A stretch of 64,000 nucleotides of DNA, taken from positions 186,001-250,000 of the forward strand of contig JAVGVS010000098.1 in NCBI GenBank assembly GCA_032718565.1, written 5' to 3'. The notes beneath the pieces were generated by a model. It was not told the DNA's origin and ran no database searches. It saw only the letters and a list, made by a program, of their open reading frames with translations. Position numbers and translations under genes: made by a program. Source of the stretch: Distichodus sexfasciatus. Its lineage: Eukaryota > Chordata > Actinopteri > Characiformes > Distichodontidae. Shown piece after piece: positions 1 through 13,000 of this stretch. The first letter of the stretch is position 1. Each line of letters begins with the position of its first letter.

Positions 1-846
1 CCCAAAAGTGTCGTAGCCAAAAAACTACATAAAAAGGACTTTGAACGCTCTCTCTCTGAATAATACGTTATTTTTTCGACGGTTTTGTGAAACTCACCCC
101 TGCTCGGTTCTTTTTCTATAAATACTACAGAGATACTGCTCTGTCTCTACGCACGGAATTAGCGAATTTTCAGAAAATTGTTTTTGAAAAATTCAACCTC
201 ATACTCCATTTCACTTACATTAAACTGAGATATTCCGCTAAAATTTGATTTTTTTGCAAGCGTATTTATAAAGATGTACTTACATTTATGAACTTCTTTC
301 CCCACACCACTAGCCATCTTTTCTTTTCTTGATTGTGTATTGCAATGCATTGTGGGAATTTTCTTCTTTCACTCGGTTTTGAGTCAGCATCTGAAAAATC
401 TCAGTTTCGAGGGCTATCTTGAGGGCTGAACACCACTACCCCTCGCTGCTAATAAGAAATGGGACAACACTTCCCTACACGGGTGCGCGCAAAACAGAGG
501 GGTAGGGCTAAGTGGGGGTATTGGGATTGGGCCTTAATCTCTTAACAGTTAAAAAGTTGAGACATACATGAAATAAATCAGTCACATTTGGATGGTCATC
601 TCTTAATCACAAGGACAGTACTGCAAATGAAGATATCCCTTAAACTGAGGATGTGGGTCTGAAGTTGAAGAGTCCCATATTTGGGAAAAAGTCTGCACTT
701 CAAAATATGCATATATGCCGATGTGATAAGACCAGCATTGCCAGGTTGCCAAGGAGTGAATGATAGTGATCTGGTCCAATAGCGAAGTCAGGTTGCCAGG
801 ACATGCTTCTCTGTTCTACCAGCACACTGAGGAGCGGATGATTTTA
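1..846. other. Non-coding DNA with a repeat fragment
   Basis: No coding exon is recognisable here, although the first coding exon of wdr77 should lie upstream of position 1216. Positions about 395-537 share blocks such as AACAGAGGGGTAGGGCTAAG with an element at 35928-36525, so this is a copy of the same dispersed repeat. The missing wdr77 exon may lie before the window or be too short to see. Confidence 0.5.
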
Positions 847-1049
847 GTGAGTGATTATTTGTCATTGTGAACACAGCGCACCACAGCAAAATGCGACCTC
901 TGCATTTGATGCATCCGTGAAGGAGCAGTGCCTGGGCACGGTACCTTGCTCATGAGTACCTCAGTAGCAACATTACTAGACCGGGACTTGAACCGGCGAT
1001 CTTCTGATCACAGGGCTGACTGCCTAACCGTTAGGCTACCAACTGCCCA
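847..1049 (-). repeat. tRNA-derived SINE copy
   Basis: Read on the minus strand, this begins with a tRNA-like head holding an A-box-like stretch (TAGCCTAACGGTTAG) and a B-box-like GGTTCAAGTCC. A body with TGAGGTACTCATGAGCAAGG follows, and the tail ends in GACAAATAATCACTCAC. The same head, body and tail recur at 41381-41625, 33140-33445 and 43655-43785, with the tail alone at 4763-4845. The B box is intact, but the copy is a retroposon rather than a tRNA gene, because no cloverleaf can be closed and the SINE body follows the head directly. Confidence 0.85.
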
Positions 1050-1215
1050 ACATTACTACCAACATCGTTCATAATACACCAAAGTCTAGACAGCGTTCTT
1101 CTCCAGTTAATTTTTTGTAAATGACACTGTATTCTCATGAACTGCCTCACACTATGGCCCCTTTCTTGGTCTCTCTCACACATGCTCACAAAGGTTTTCT
1201 CTCTTTCTTTTGCAG

Positions 1216-4200
1216 ATGGCATGATGTTGTTGGGGGCCTCTGGTCTGGCAGGTCGCTGTTGGCTGGGCTCCATCTGGCTCTATACTGACCCCAAACTGGC
1301 CCCTAACGAGGGCTTCTGTAAGGCGGGTGTGCAGACGGAGGCGGGGCTTACGCAGGCCAGATGGCTGACGGACAGGTGTATCATCCTGGCCTCCGACTCG
1401 GGTACGAATCAGCAGCTGAGCTCAACACTTCAGATTTATGAAAGAGATTGGCTTTTATAGTATAGCTGGGCAAATATCAATGAAATCACACATGCAGAAC
1501 CTCAAATAAACATAATCTTGCCTGTGATGGATATTTTGATTCAGTTAACATTTTAAAAATCGAATATTTGCGGATATTTACAGTTTAAACCTTGTCAATG
1601 AAGTACGAGGGTAAAAAAAAACTAACAAAACAAAATAAATATTAATTAATTGTAGTCAAGGTAAAATGTTCAATTAATCTGGATATTGATTTGAAGTCAT
1701 ATTGGCCAGCCCTATTTAATAGTCTACGTGTTTGTATGTTTAGGTGCTGTGGAATTATGGGAGCTAGCAGAAGACGAGCGCTTGTTAGTGAACAGGTTCA
1801 CTCGCCACGAGCACGACGACATCGTTACCACCGTCAGTCCTACAGCAGACGCCAGCCATGCGGTCAGCGGCAGCATGGACTACAGGTCAGCAGAGGGCGT
1901 TGTGAGAGCTGTACTGTGCTGTGTTGACATCAACACTCATAAAATTCACTTAAAAGAATTTTGGGTTCATTTACCATTGACGTTTAAATTTGTGTGCTAA
2001 CTGTCTTGTTATTTCAGTATTAAAGTTTGGGACGTGACACAAGAGATGGTGATCAGCACCTACAACGGTGAGAGCAACCCCTCCGTCTACACATCTCTCT
2101 CTCATTTCTCTGGTTAAGTGTCTCACTTTCTCCATTTCCTTCTCTTTCCCTCTTTTTTTGCTGTAGTTCACTCCATGCCAGTGAACAGCGTGGCTTGTAG
2201 CCCGACAGAGAACTCGCTTTTCCTCTCTTGTGCTCAGGTGAGTGTCCACACCAGGAATCACACATCCACACGCACTACAGCTGAGTGGTGTGACCCATTG
2301 TATAGAGTAAATATGTTCCATGTCTTTTAGAAGGCTTCTAATGTAGTCTTGTCAGCGGCTGATGATAATTTCTACCAGACAGTAATTATGGGTGGCGTTA
2401 GCGCTGATATACAGTATATCACGGCTCCCACTTATTCTCTGAGTTTTTTGAGCATCTAGTAAGCAGGTTGTTAGAAATTAATGCAACCTGTTTGACAGTA
2501 TCCACCAAAATTAGCTTGAGAACAGAATCTAAAAACTCTGAAAAAGTGATGTTACACAAGTTTTAATTGCATGCATGTTTGTGCAAAATGTTAGGTTTTT
2601 AAAATAATATGATTAAAATGAAATAATGAGCAAACCATTTGCAAGAAACGTAACTGGACGAAATGTGGAAGAGGGCAGTCTTTAGGTTTTTTTTTCAGAA
2701 TTTTTAAAGCTATATGTTCAGTTCCCATACTATCATTACTTTGTCATTTTTATAGCATGCTAGTAAAAATTAGCAAAAAGAAATCTGTTAGAAATTCTTT
2801 TGTTTTAGTTTTACTACATTATGCAGAAAGCCATTGTACTTAAGCTTTACCGCTTCCACTCATCAGGATGGTCGATTGCTGTTGTGGGATCGCAGAAACC
2901 CCAAACCCGCCTCTCGTCTAGGTAATTATCCAGAGTTTTGTTGTTTTCACTGATCTTTCGCTTGAGTTAGTCAAGCTGCTTTTCTGTCAAATAACCCCAA
3001 ACTTAAATGTTCAGCTGGTGGAATAATCTTTATCTACTTCGAGATTTAACATAGGCATGTGTTTTACTTGACTCTCCTAAATCTTTAGTCAGGTCATGTG
3101 AGTACAAACAGTTTTTTGCACACCACAGGTTTTTACCACTTTTTCCATTCATTCCCTAAATTGCAAATTGTGTATTATTTCAGAAAGTTGCTGAGTGATG
3201 AGAAATGTGAAAACAATGTGTAACGCTCCATGTCTGGCAACCTTTTATCTGGTTGTCTAGTCTGTCCTTTAACAATCTGAAAAGAGGGGACGCTGCATAG
3301 AGGGATCAGAAAGACTACCTTAGCATCTTACAGCATTGTTCCGTTCCATCATGCAGCAGACTCATTAGTCAGACGTTCTTTATGCACCATAACCATAAGC
3401 CCAAAGATATGGCGTTTATTTTCTTGCTAATAAAGGTATGCAAATGGTAAACCTACTGTATATCTGTTTGTTAGCAAAGAACAGTCTGTTTCTGTAAAAA
3501 TTACTGGAATAACCTTTGATTGGTTTACACAGTCGCAGAACATACAGATGTGTGTGTGCTTGTGTGTTTCAGATGTGGCTTCCCCCAGCTGCTCTTCAAC
3601 AGTTGTTTCATGGCATCCTCAGCAGAGCAGCACCATAGCATACGGTACAACCCCTATTACATTATGGAGCGCGACGGTTAGAGAATACCTGTAGAAAATA
3701 TATCCCACAATACTTAACAAAAATATATACATCTCAGTTATTGCTTACATTAAAGGACTTTTCCTGCTTTAGCACATCTACTTAAATAGTACATACTATT
3801 CAGTTTATTAGCTGTACGCTCTTAATTTAAAGTGTGTGTGTGTTTTACAGGTGACGAGTTTGGTAGAGTGACAGTAAAGGACTTGCAGGCTACAGGACAT
3901 GTTCAAACCGCGAACACACACAACCGCAGAGTAACCGGCCTGGCCTTCTCCACACACAGGTACGTACACACACATGCACACACACACACACACACAGTCA
4001 TTTCATCACGATTCAGTATTATATTGATTCAGTGGACAATGATTCGATCACAGTCTGCTATGACACGATTTCTGATTTACCAACATCACTTCCATTCATA
4101 TCAAGTCACGAAAAGCAAGCATGATATTTGACATTTTCATTTTTGAACTCAACCAGACATTTAAACAATAAACAGTCTTCTCTTAAAAAAGTATACCTCC

Positions 4201-5048
4201 TGATCAATATAAAGTGACATTAAAATATGTATGAATTCTGATCCATGTTTTCATTTGGGATCAATACTATCGGCTTGTTGATTATTGAACCAGTGCGTCA
4301 GTGTAGATGCTCAAATACTGGTTTTAGTCTCGATGGCGCTGAAGCTTGTGTTTAATATGCCCTGTTTGGGTTTCAGCTCACCTCTACTGGCTTCTGTGAG
4401 CGATGACTGCACCGTTGCTGTGCTGAACACAGAACTCAGAGAAATGTAAGTAAACACACGCACTTCCATTTTCTTCAGCATTTTTTGATGATTGTATACT
4501 ACCAGTCAAATTTTCACCCACACTGAGATTACCCATATTTGCATTACATAGACTTAATGTTTGCTTACAAAACACCCAGTATTCTTTGCTAATAAATAAA
4601 TAGGCAGTATTTCGATTTTGAGTGCCTTTATTAGCAAGACAAAATCATCTTTGGGGTCACTGGGCTTCATTCACGGACCGTTCTTAAAACCCACATACAC
4701 AGTTTTCACAATGATTCTGACTTTCACCTGTGTTTTCTTATTTAAAAATTGTTGGATAGGTTAAATGCAGAGGTCACATTTCGTTGTGGTGCACTGTGTG
4801 CTGTGCTGTGTTCACAGTGACAAATAATCACTCACTCACTCACTTATATGAGTGGTAATGTTATGAGTATGGTTTTATTGCTATGGTTTATATTTTATTT
4901 TCTTTGTGTGTTTAGATACCGGGACACAAGACATCAGGACTTTGTGAGAGGTGTGTGTTGGGCTCCAGGTGGGTCCGATGTTCTGACCACAGCAGGCTGG
5001 GACCATCAGGTGCTACAACACAGCATAACAACACAGACCGCCTCCTAG
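1216..5048 (+). CDS. wdr77: WDR77 / MEP50 methylosome WD-repeat protein, 5'-partial
   Basis: Encodes the WD-repeat partner of the arginine methyltransferase PRMT5, which presents Sm and histone substrates in the methylosome. Nine exons join in phase: 1216-1401, 1744-1885, 2018-2067, 2167-2237, 2867-2921, 3573-3644, 3851-3959, 4377-4445 and 4916-5048 (stop TAG). They give about 295 residues, against roughly 342 in the human protein. Diagnostic stretches are LLGASGLAGRCWLGSIWLY, PNEGFCKAGVQTEAG, ASDSGAVELWE, the strand end IKVWD and the closing TTAGWDHQVLQHS, all close to vertebrate MEP50. The WD blades are spread over several exons, as in the mammalian gene. The first coding exon (about 45 residues, including the ATG) was not found; the open frame enters at a phase-1 acceptor at 1216. 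The family call rests on strong identity; the missing N terminus is a limit of the window or of my reading. Confidence 0.93.
3965..3996. repeat. (CA)n microsatellite abutting a wdr77 donor
   Basis: A CA-rich run starts only five bases after the donor of the wdr77 exon ending at 3959. It is one of many dinucleotide tracts in the window that touch exon boundaries. Confidence 0.9.
3997..4310. repeat. Dispersed repeat in a wdr77 intron
   Basis: This stretch shares CTCAACCAGACATTTAAA, CATCACTTCCAT-like and TGTTTTCATTTGGGAT-like blocks with 34144-35495, where the related copy is split by a Tc1-type insertion. It has no coding potential. The termini are not defined in this copy. Confidence 0.6.
4763..4845 (+). 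repeat. SINE tail fragment
   Basis: Contains the SINE 3' segment (AAATGCAGAGGTCACATTTC, then GTGGTGCACTGTGTGCTGTG, ending GACAAATAATCACTCACTC). It matches the tail of the full copy at 41381-41625; the tRNA-like head is missing. Confidence 0.75.
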
Positions 5049-7065
5049 AACACAAAATAACTCGCCTACCCATCTATCCATTTCTCAAACCCAGTGTCAC
5101 ATGTGCCAGTATATAAATAAGAAATCTGGATACTGAAATATTAATGTGTAGATGTGTATTCTGTGTGCATATGTGTATGTGACTCCGTGTCGGCTCTCTC
5201 AGAACGACCCAGAATCAGTAAATTAGTTCTGTAATGTGAGGGGGGGGGGGGGTGAACGTGGGGCTGGAAATATCGGAATCAAAGCACAGCAGGGGTCAGC
5301 AAGGATCAGGAGTAATTTAGTGAGCTTTAAATAGTGACCGCTAAAGTGAGGTCAGACCTTGCATTTTGTGCAGCCTTGTTTCTTGGCTTAGTTGTTCTGA
5401 CTGACAAAAATAACAATTTTCCAAACATGAAGTATGCTGAGTCTTGTAATAAAACTGTATTAACATTCCCCGCTAAAAGTCATAAAACTCACTATGCACA
5501 ACAAACATATCTCTGAGTTTTTATTTCGTATACATTTGGGTTAATATAATGTTTTGTTTTTAGATAAACAGTTCAAACTCATAATACACATATTTCTGTC
5601 AGTGTTTAATAAAAGTTCTCTATAATACATTTTCTGTCTATGGCACTTATTACATGTTGCATGTCTGTCATCAAACAAAAATGAAACCGAAGAACAAGAT
5701 TTCAGTTCCATCTGATATTTACAGAAAACATTTTTTGACCTAATATATGTGCAGTTTCTCGTTTTTTAGCAAAGCTTTACTGATGCAGTTCTAATAGCAG
5801 CGTCTAGCATCAGGTCCATGAACGGAGGAAGCTTAAAGTTGGAAAGTAAGCAACTACTAAGTGTTGCTTTCTGTGCTCTCACACTCCTGAAAGTTTTGTG
5901 CAGGTTTAGTTTAAGTGGCAAGTCTGTTCCATTAATCACAAAAGAAATCCATGCAGAGGCACAAACTGGAGTCCACCTGAGCTATAAGAGCTCCCTCTGC
6001 TGAGCTGTAATGGATTTGCACAATGGTCAGTTTCTTACCTATAAGACCATCTTGGAATGAAAAGCTCAACGATGTATCAGGAAGCACTGCCAGAGTCCTC
6101 TGTTTCCGAAGGTTCTGGTAAGAACCAGTGGGAATGTTCCTGCCGCAGTTTTTTAATTCAACAATCCAGTTTATAAATGTCAAGAAAAAAAGAAGCAGTG
6201 AAAGTTACTTCCGGCAAAGTCCTGCATTACACGGGCGCCATGTGAAAGCGATATGGCAGTGTGTGTGCACTGTTTACACACAGATAGCATGTCAGTAGTG
6301 TGTGTAGAGTGTACAAAGGACAAATTCACTTAGTCCACATGTTCACAGCAGAGAGGTCAACAGAGAAGTCCGTCACAGTTAAGTGACTGCTGTTCCACAC
6401 GTAAGTACAGGCTGTCTGCTGCTGTTTAAATATCCATTTAAAATCCTCTTCCTTTGCTCAGAGTGAGGGAGACCAGCTCTGAGTCATGCTTGAAGTCCTA
6501 TCAGGAGGTTTATAGCATATGTACCGACACAGAGTGAAAGTACAAGGTCTCCTGTCTTCAGAAAGTTCTGGAGATGGTCACTCCGTTTTAATCACGGGGG
6601 TTATCGGCTGCTTGGTTCCCGGCCTCACTGTGAAAGTCATGCCAAACTGTTGCTTTGAATGAGGTCCATTGCTAGAGAATGAAAGAGAAAAATGCTCCGT
6701 TTATTACAGACATTGTGAAAACAACCCTCTAAAAGGATCATTTATGGACTTGGAGGTTGGATATCCAGTGTTCTTGACCTGTACGAAACCCCAGCTAGAC
6801 CTGTACTTGCACAGCACACTTAAGCCACTGCTGTTGAGAATGACCCTATGCCTAAATAATTCAAGGTAAACTGGATACCTGTGGTCAGAAACTAACCAGA
6901 GGTGAATGGAGCATGGTGTCGCCGACAGATTATACATTACATAACAGATGGATGTGATTGTACTAAATGCTTAGAGTGCAAAAATGGAGGGGGTTTGTGG
7001 CCACTGAGGGTGGATACCAAACTTCCAAGTCCAAAAATAATGATCCGTGATGTTTAGAAAGGAAT
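5049..7065. other. Convergent 3' region between wdr77 and the C6orf132-like gene
   Basis: No coding exon is seen. It should hold both 3' untranslated regions. A plus-strand AATAAA at 5448-5453 could end wdr77. Minus-strand AATAAA candidates lie at 6700-6705 and 5520-5525 for the opposing gene. A run of 12-13 G lies near 5240. The open frames here are short and match nothing I recognise. Confidence 0.5.
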
Positions 7066-10000
7066 TTACCTGGCTGGTACTTTGGCTGCTTTGTCTTGAG
7101 CTTTCTTAATCACTTTGCTCTCAAGCTCTTTCATGTCCAGCCCAGGTCCTTGGACAAGCTGGCTGGTGCGCTTGCTACTGGGAAGGGGTGGAGGACTCGT
7201 GGCCCCGTCATGCCAGTCCTCTGCACTGGAGTCTGGCTCTCGCACTGGAGAAAACTTAGGGTCCATCTCCAGCATCTTTTTCTGTAGAATACTGAGCAGT
7301 GTGGCCTGGCTGGCAGCTACAGAAGGAGGGGCCTGCTGGGTGGGTGGAGCTGGGAGTTGGGTTTTGGGGTGGGATGGGGGTGTGGTCTGAGACTGTTTTT
7401 TGGGTTGAACTGGTGGCGGAGTAGGGGGCAAGGTTTTAGTTTGCACAGGAGGTGGAGTCGGAACCTGATTTTTGAGTTGGACTTGAGGCGGAGCTGGGGG
7501 TGGAGTTGGGAGCTGGGTTTTGAGTTGACCTTGAGGTGGGGCTGGGGGTGGAGTTGGAACCTGGGTTTTAGGTTGGACTTGAGGCTGGGTTTTGAGTATG
7601 ACTTGAGGTGGTGCTGGTGGCTGAGTTTTTGGTGGAGGTGGAGGCTGAATCGGGGCCTGAGTTTGGCTTTGGACTGTGGGTGGAGCCGGCGCCTGAATTT
7701 TTGGTGGGGGCGGGGGCTGAATCAGAGCCTGAGTTTGTGTTTGGACTTTGGGTGGAGCTGGAGGCTGAGTTTTTGGTGGAGGTGGGGGCTGAATTGGAGT
7801 TTGAGTTTGTGATTGAACTGGAGGTAGATATGGGAGCTGGACTTTGGGTTGCGTTGGTGGTGTTTTGACAAGATTTGGCATTTTTGCTTGAGTGTTAGAA
7901 GCTGTGGGAGGAATGCTGCTTGGAGGTTTGGATTTTGGTGGGGTTGCAGGGCCGTTGAATTGAGACACTGATTGTAAAGATGGAATAACACTGCTCTTGG
8001 GTGGGTCCGGTGCAGGTGTGCTGGGTGGACCTTCATCTTCTGGATCAGAGTTAGCAAACTCAGGTGGGGGAGGAATGAAAGCAATACTGTCTTCCAGCAG
8101 AGCAGGAGGAGATGCTGATTGGACAGCGTCAGCCTTTTGCTTCACAGGACCCAGTGGAAGGTTAGTGGATGGGGGGGACTGGGGGACTGGAGTAGGCTTA
8201 GGACTGGAGAAAGGGCTTTGCGGGTTGGCCTGAGACTCTGCTGGGGTGACTGTTACAGACTCTGGAGGTCCCATGGTGACAACAAGGGAATTTGGTCTGG
8301 TCTCAGTGGACTGATTGCTTATGCTTGCGGAGTCAGTGGAACTGCTACTTTTGGTGCTGCTCTGTCTTGACAGACCCACCCGCTGTTTGTCTCTCTCTTT
8401 AGCAGCCATCAGCAGGGCCATTGGTGATGCAGCAGCCTCCTTCCCACTGGAGCTCTCATGCCCTCGCAGGGTCTTAAGCTTGCGGTTTAATAATGGGCTG
8501 TAGCTCCGTGGTCCATGTGCAGGAAGATCCTTCGCTTGTGTCTTATCATTTCCTGGAAGGTAAGTGTCGGTAGAAGGCGAAGCTTGTGTAGGGGTTTGGG
8601 TCTTAACTGGAACTTCTTGCGGTGTCACCACCTTAATAGGTTCACCATTTATGGTTCTGTTTACTGTAGTTGCCTGGTTCAAGACCGGTTCTTCAATGTT
8701 CTTCTGCATTTTCTGTAGGTCATTCTCCAGCTGAATGCCAGAACTGTTTCGACGGCTTGGCTTGGCTGGAGGTGCTGGGCTTTGAGATGGACTTACATCT
8801 TTCACAGATGTCGGAGTTTTACCATTGATGTGAACCCCAACTGGGTTTCCAGATGAGTCCTCCAGGAGCAGGATGTGCTGGGTCTTCTGCTCTTTGTCTT
8901 TTTGGCTGGTGAGTAGAGTGCTTTTTTGGACATTGTAGAGTTTAGCGGTGGTTTGAGGTTTGAAGCTAGAGGCTGGGGTTGCTGGCGGTGTCGAGGGAGG
9001 AACCCCAGCTGGAGGCATGTCAAAGCTATATATAGAGGACATTCTTGCAGGCTTTGGTGGGGGCGTCTTCTGGGCCTTTGGGAGGGGTGATTCTGGCTTC
9101 TCCATAGGAGGCAGTTGAGGGATAAATTTGGGGCATTCTGCTGTGTCTTGGACAGGGTTTGTAGGTCTAGAGATTGGAACAGATGCCTTTGTATTTGGGG
9201 TATCACTAGGAGGTTTTGGGGGAGCCATAGGTGGGGGCTGAAGCCTGGCCAGGTCCTGCTCCTCAGAAGATGGGAAACCAGTGATCATGTATGGAGGTTT
9301 GGGAGCAGGCATAGAGGGTGGCTGGAGGGAGGCCAAGTCTATAGGTGGATCCAACTCCCCAAAGAACTCTGGTGGTGGAGGAATATATAGGGGTGAAGGT
9401 GGGGTGAACGTGGGTGGTGGAGGTGGAGGGGCCATTGATGGAGGAGCCGGAATCAGAATCTCTCCCTCCTCGGGATCGTCAACGGTGATCATTCCTCCAT
9501 TAGGAAGTCCACCTGTACTTCCTGTTCATGGACAAAAATAAAAGATGTTTAGTGGCACCGGTCAGAGTTAAACATGTCACCTTAAGGAAGTAACCTGTAC
9601 AATTGCTACTGATGTAGGCACATTGTGTGAATATTTCAGCAAACATCAACCGGATCTTCGTTGTTGAGAAAATTTCAGCATCTGTTTTCTACGAACCACA
9701 ATAATTCAACTAATGTGGCATTATATGAGATCACTAAGTATTTAAATGATATAATGCAGAAGGAGCGGTGAGATTAGTGTGCAGGATTATAGTAACTACA
9801 GTATATCTGCGTCACATGGTCTCACCGGTTTGGGAATTGCCTTGGGGAACGTTGAGAGGCGGCAGAACGGGAACTTTAGGGGTCGGAACTGCAAATCCTA
9901 GAGCACCTTCTCCAGACTGAAATCAAATAAACATATTTAGTTATATAGTTAACTTACATTGTTACAGCAATTTACAGAATGTTGCAGTGAGAGTGACTCA

Positions 10001-13000
10001 ACGAAGGTGGGGGTGAAGCAGCAGTGTTTGTGTGTGAGAATCGTATTATACCTCTGTGATCTGACACACCTCACTAATACTTCTCTCCAAAACACTGAAC
10101 CAACAAGTTCCTTAAGCCCTTCACAGCACTTTGAGATCTGCCTGCTCTGATTGGTAGGCCCAGATCACACACTAGCACACAGTCCACATCAGCAATTCTT
10201 AAAGATATCTGTGAATGTTACTCGTATTTCAAATAAACAAACAGCTTTGATGAGAGAACTCAGGATACTTTGTTTCTGTCCGGCCTAAATCCTGTGTATT
10301 GTTCAGTATGTGTCCTTGAAATGTTTTTCATACTGTCTAGTCCGTGTCTCGTCAACACTTCATGATCAGGACGCACCTATGTGTGAGTGCCTAAAAGAGG
10401 CAGAGTGAGAGGGTGCAGCCACATACACACCTCAGCCCATCCTCAGGTAAAGCCTAAACAAAGCGACTGTATTCAAAACATATTATAGTCTAATCGTCTA
10501 TTGTCGGTCATAAGGCCTCCAATAGACTGACATTCACATCTCGGTTTTGAATCTCATGTCATGCTTCCCAAAGCAATGTGTAAAGACTTGTGGTGATATC
10601 AAAATTAAATATCAGAAATATCTTAACCAAGAGAAATGGTAAAATGAACAAGTTTTACTTTCTAAAGCTGGATTTTTCCCAAGTTTGGTTTGTTGGATGT
10701 ACGCACCCATACAAACATATAGTGTATTACAAAGTATATACACTTTGGTAGGATTTTAGTATATTTAAATATACTTTTATACATATATTACATTTTTAAT
10801 ACATTGTTTATTTCAACAAAATATCACATTTCTGTATGGGAATCCTGGAGTACACTTGTACATTGTGTATGTACACTTAAGACTGAGCACTGACAAAATA
10901 AAAAGCCTCAGTGAAAAAGGATGACTAAGCGATAGCCATCAGACTATGATGCAGAGGAAAATTGTGAGAAATATTCACTACACCCTCATCCACTGCTGAA
11001 CTCTGAAAGGGTGGAGTTCAGCCACACCTCACAAGCTCTCATTAGCAGTGTTCTCATTCTTCACACACATATATACACACACTGTCCTGATCATGAGCTG
11101 TAGGGTGTGTGTGTGTGTGTGGGAGGACCCTCATGTAAATTCCAACTGCCTTAATGGTGCACCATTCCACCATTAACTCTAAAGTTTGGTTTAGAAAGGT
11201 CTAACACAATGATGTTCAGTTCTGCCAGTTTACATTAAAGACATGTAATTTTCTATGCTGGTGTGTAATTTTCAGAGATGGTGTTTAACGCCTGTGAAAG
11301 CGCCAGTGAACATGCCAAGATCCGTCAGTGTTGTTCTGTCTAGTTAGTCCTCATTCCTAAGAGTCATGATGCTCATAAAACATGCACTTCCTCTCTTTCT
11401 AGCTCGATATTCATTTCGCCTTAAAACATGCAGATAGTTTGGTGTTTCATTCTGTGTCTTACTCAGAAGTTAGTGCAGCGGTAATACAGTCATATGCACC
11501 TGGCCAGAAATGGGTTGGAATGAGGGTAAACTTTTTCTACTCCAACACTGTTACCCATTATCCACACGGGTTCAGAAATTTCTGTTTATCTACCATGAGC
11601 TGAATGAATAAAACATGAAGATCTCAAAGGAAGGCAATTTTCATAATGCCTGAGCTTAACACAAATTTAAGGAAGGATGTAGTGCAAGGGACCATGCCCA
11701 AATTTTTCAATTCACATTGTATTACATCTACGGAGGGTGTGTTTGAAGGGTCTATTCCTGATCCGACTGTGCACAAATGCAGTGGAGGTGACAAATTTTG
11801 GCTTTCATATTCTTTTTTTTTTTTTTAGCCTTTAGTGTCATCAGAGTCTATTGCATTGGTGACTTACTGAGTTAAAGTGTTTGACGGTGGGTCTTGAGCG
11901 GACTTTGGCCGTGCCGGAGTCGGGGATAACAGCTGAGTCCAAGACCAGCTCCATGTTATCTGAAAAACACAGCAGAAAGTGTGACCTTACAAAGTGAAAT
12001 GCAGTATACAGGACCGACTCACTGACTCAGAACCCAGTTTAACACATTCTCTTGTGTGTTTTCCCAAAGTGTAAAATGGGAACATATCCTGGCTAACAAC
12101 ACCCTCTCAAACTCGGAGCACAGATCAGTTGCAGAGCTCAAACGCAAATAAATCCAGAAACTTTGAAGAGGAAATAATTTGCTAAAGATTCGAACCACTG
12201 GAGGTAAACCATAAAACGATTTCCTTTGAACCTGGCTTAAGCTTTAACAGTAAACAGAAACATTTTCATGAGTGGGTTGGGTGAAATATTTTTACTGTGT
12301 TCATTTTTACTGCTATGACCACGTTGACTTCAGGTTCATGTTGAGACAGCACATTTCTAAAGCACTTTTCCACATCTTTCAGGGTAAAATGTGACTTGGG
12401 TAGGTTGATATTCCTAGACAAGCTCAATCATCTCAAAATTGAGCTTTTTCCCCTTTACCTTCACACCAATGATCTTAAATTGATATGCCTTAATAGACGA
12501 CTATTTGGGGGCAAGTGTAATCACTGTACTACCTTAAATAAAGATGCTTGCTGCAATATTGCTGTGAACGGAGCAAACTGTTTTTAGTACTGTTCGCTTA
12601 TGTGCATATTCACCCATATTATACATATTATAGGGTGGTTTTCTGATTGCGTTTCACATTTCTGAATGTGTTTGAGAAAGGAAGATTGGGAATGGTTTGA
12701 GTCTTGAGTGAAATTTAAAACAGCACCACTGGTTATTTGTGCACCGAGCAAGAATCCTAACTCCATGTTTGCTCGACAAAGACTGTCCCTATAATTAAGA
12801 AATATAAGATGCTTTGGATAAAAGTGCCAGACAAAAACTGCAAAATGGCATGTGGTTAAATACAGTACTGTTGGTACTGCGCCAATCATGATTATTTTAT
12901 ACTTTTGCCTGGATCCCACTTAATGAACAGTTCTTTGTTAACAGCTTTTTCATTACTTGGATGAGATGGGGGGACATTGAATCATCAGTTTTTAAAGGGA

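Noticed and set aside
960..1048. tRNA-like segment with a good B box
   Set aside because: It is the head of a SINE: the acceptor stem does not pair and the SINE body follows. The same holds for 41381-41470, 33360-33443 and 43700-43785.
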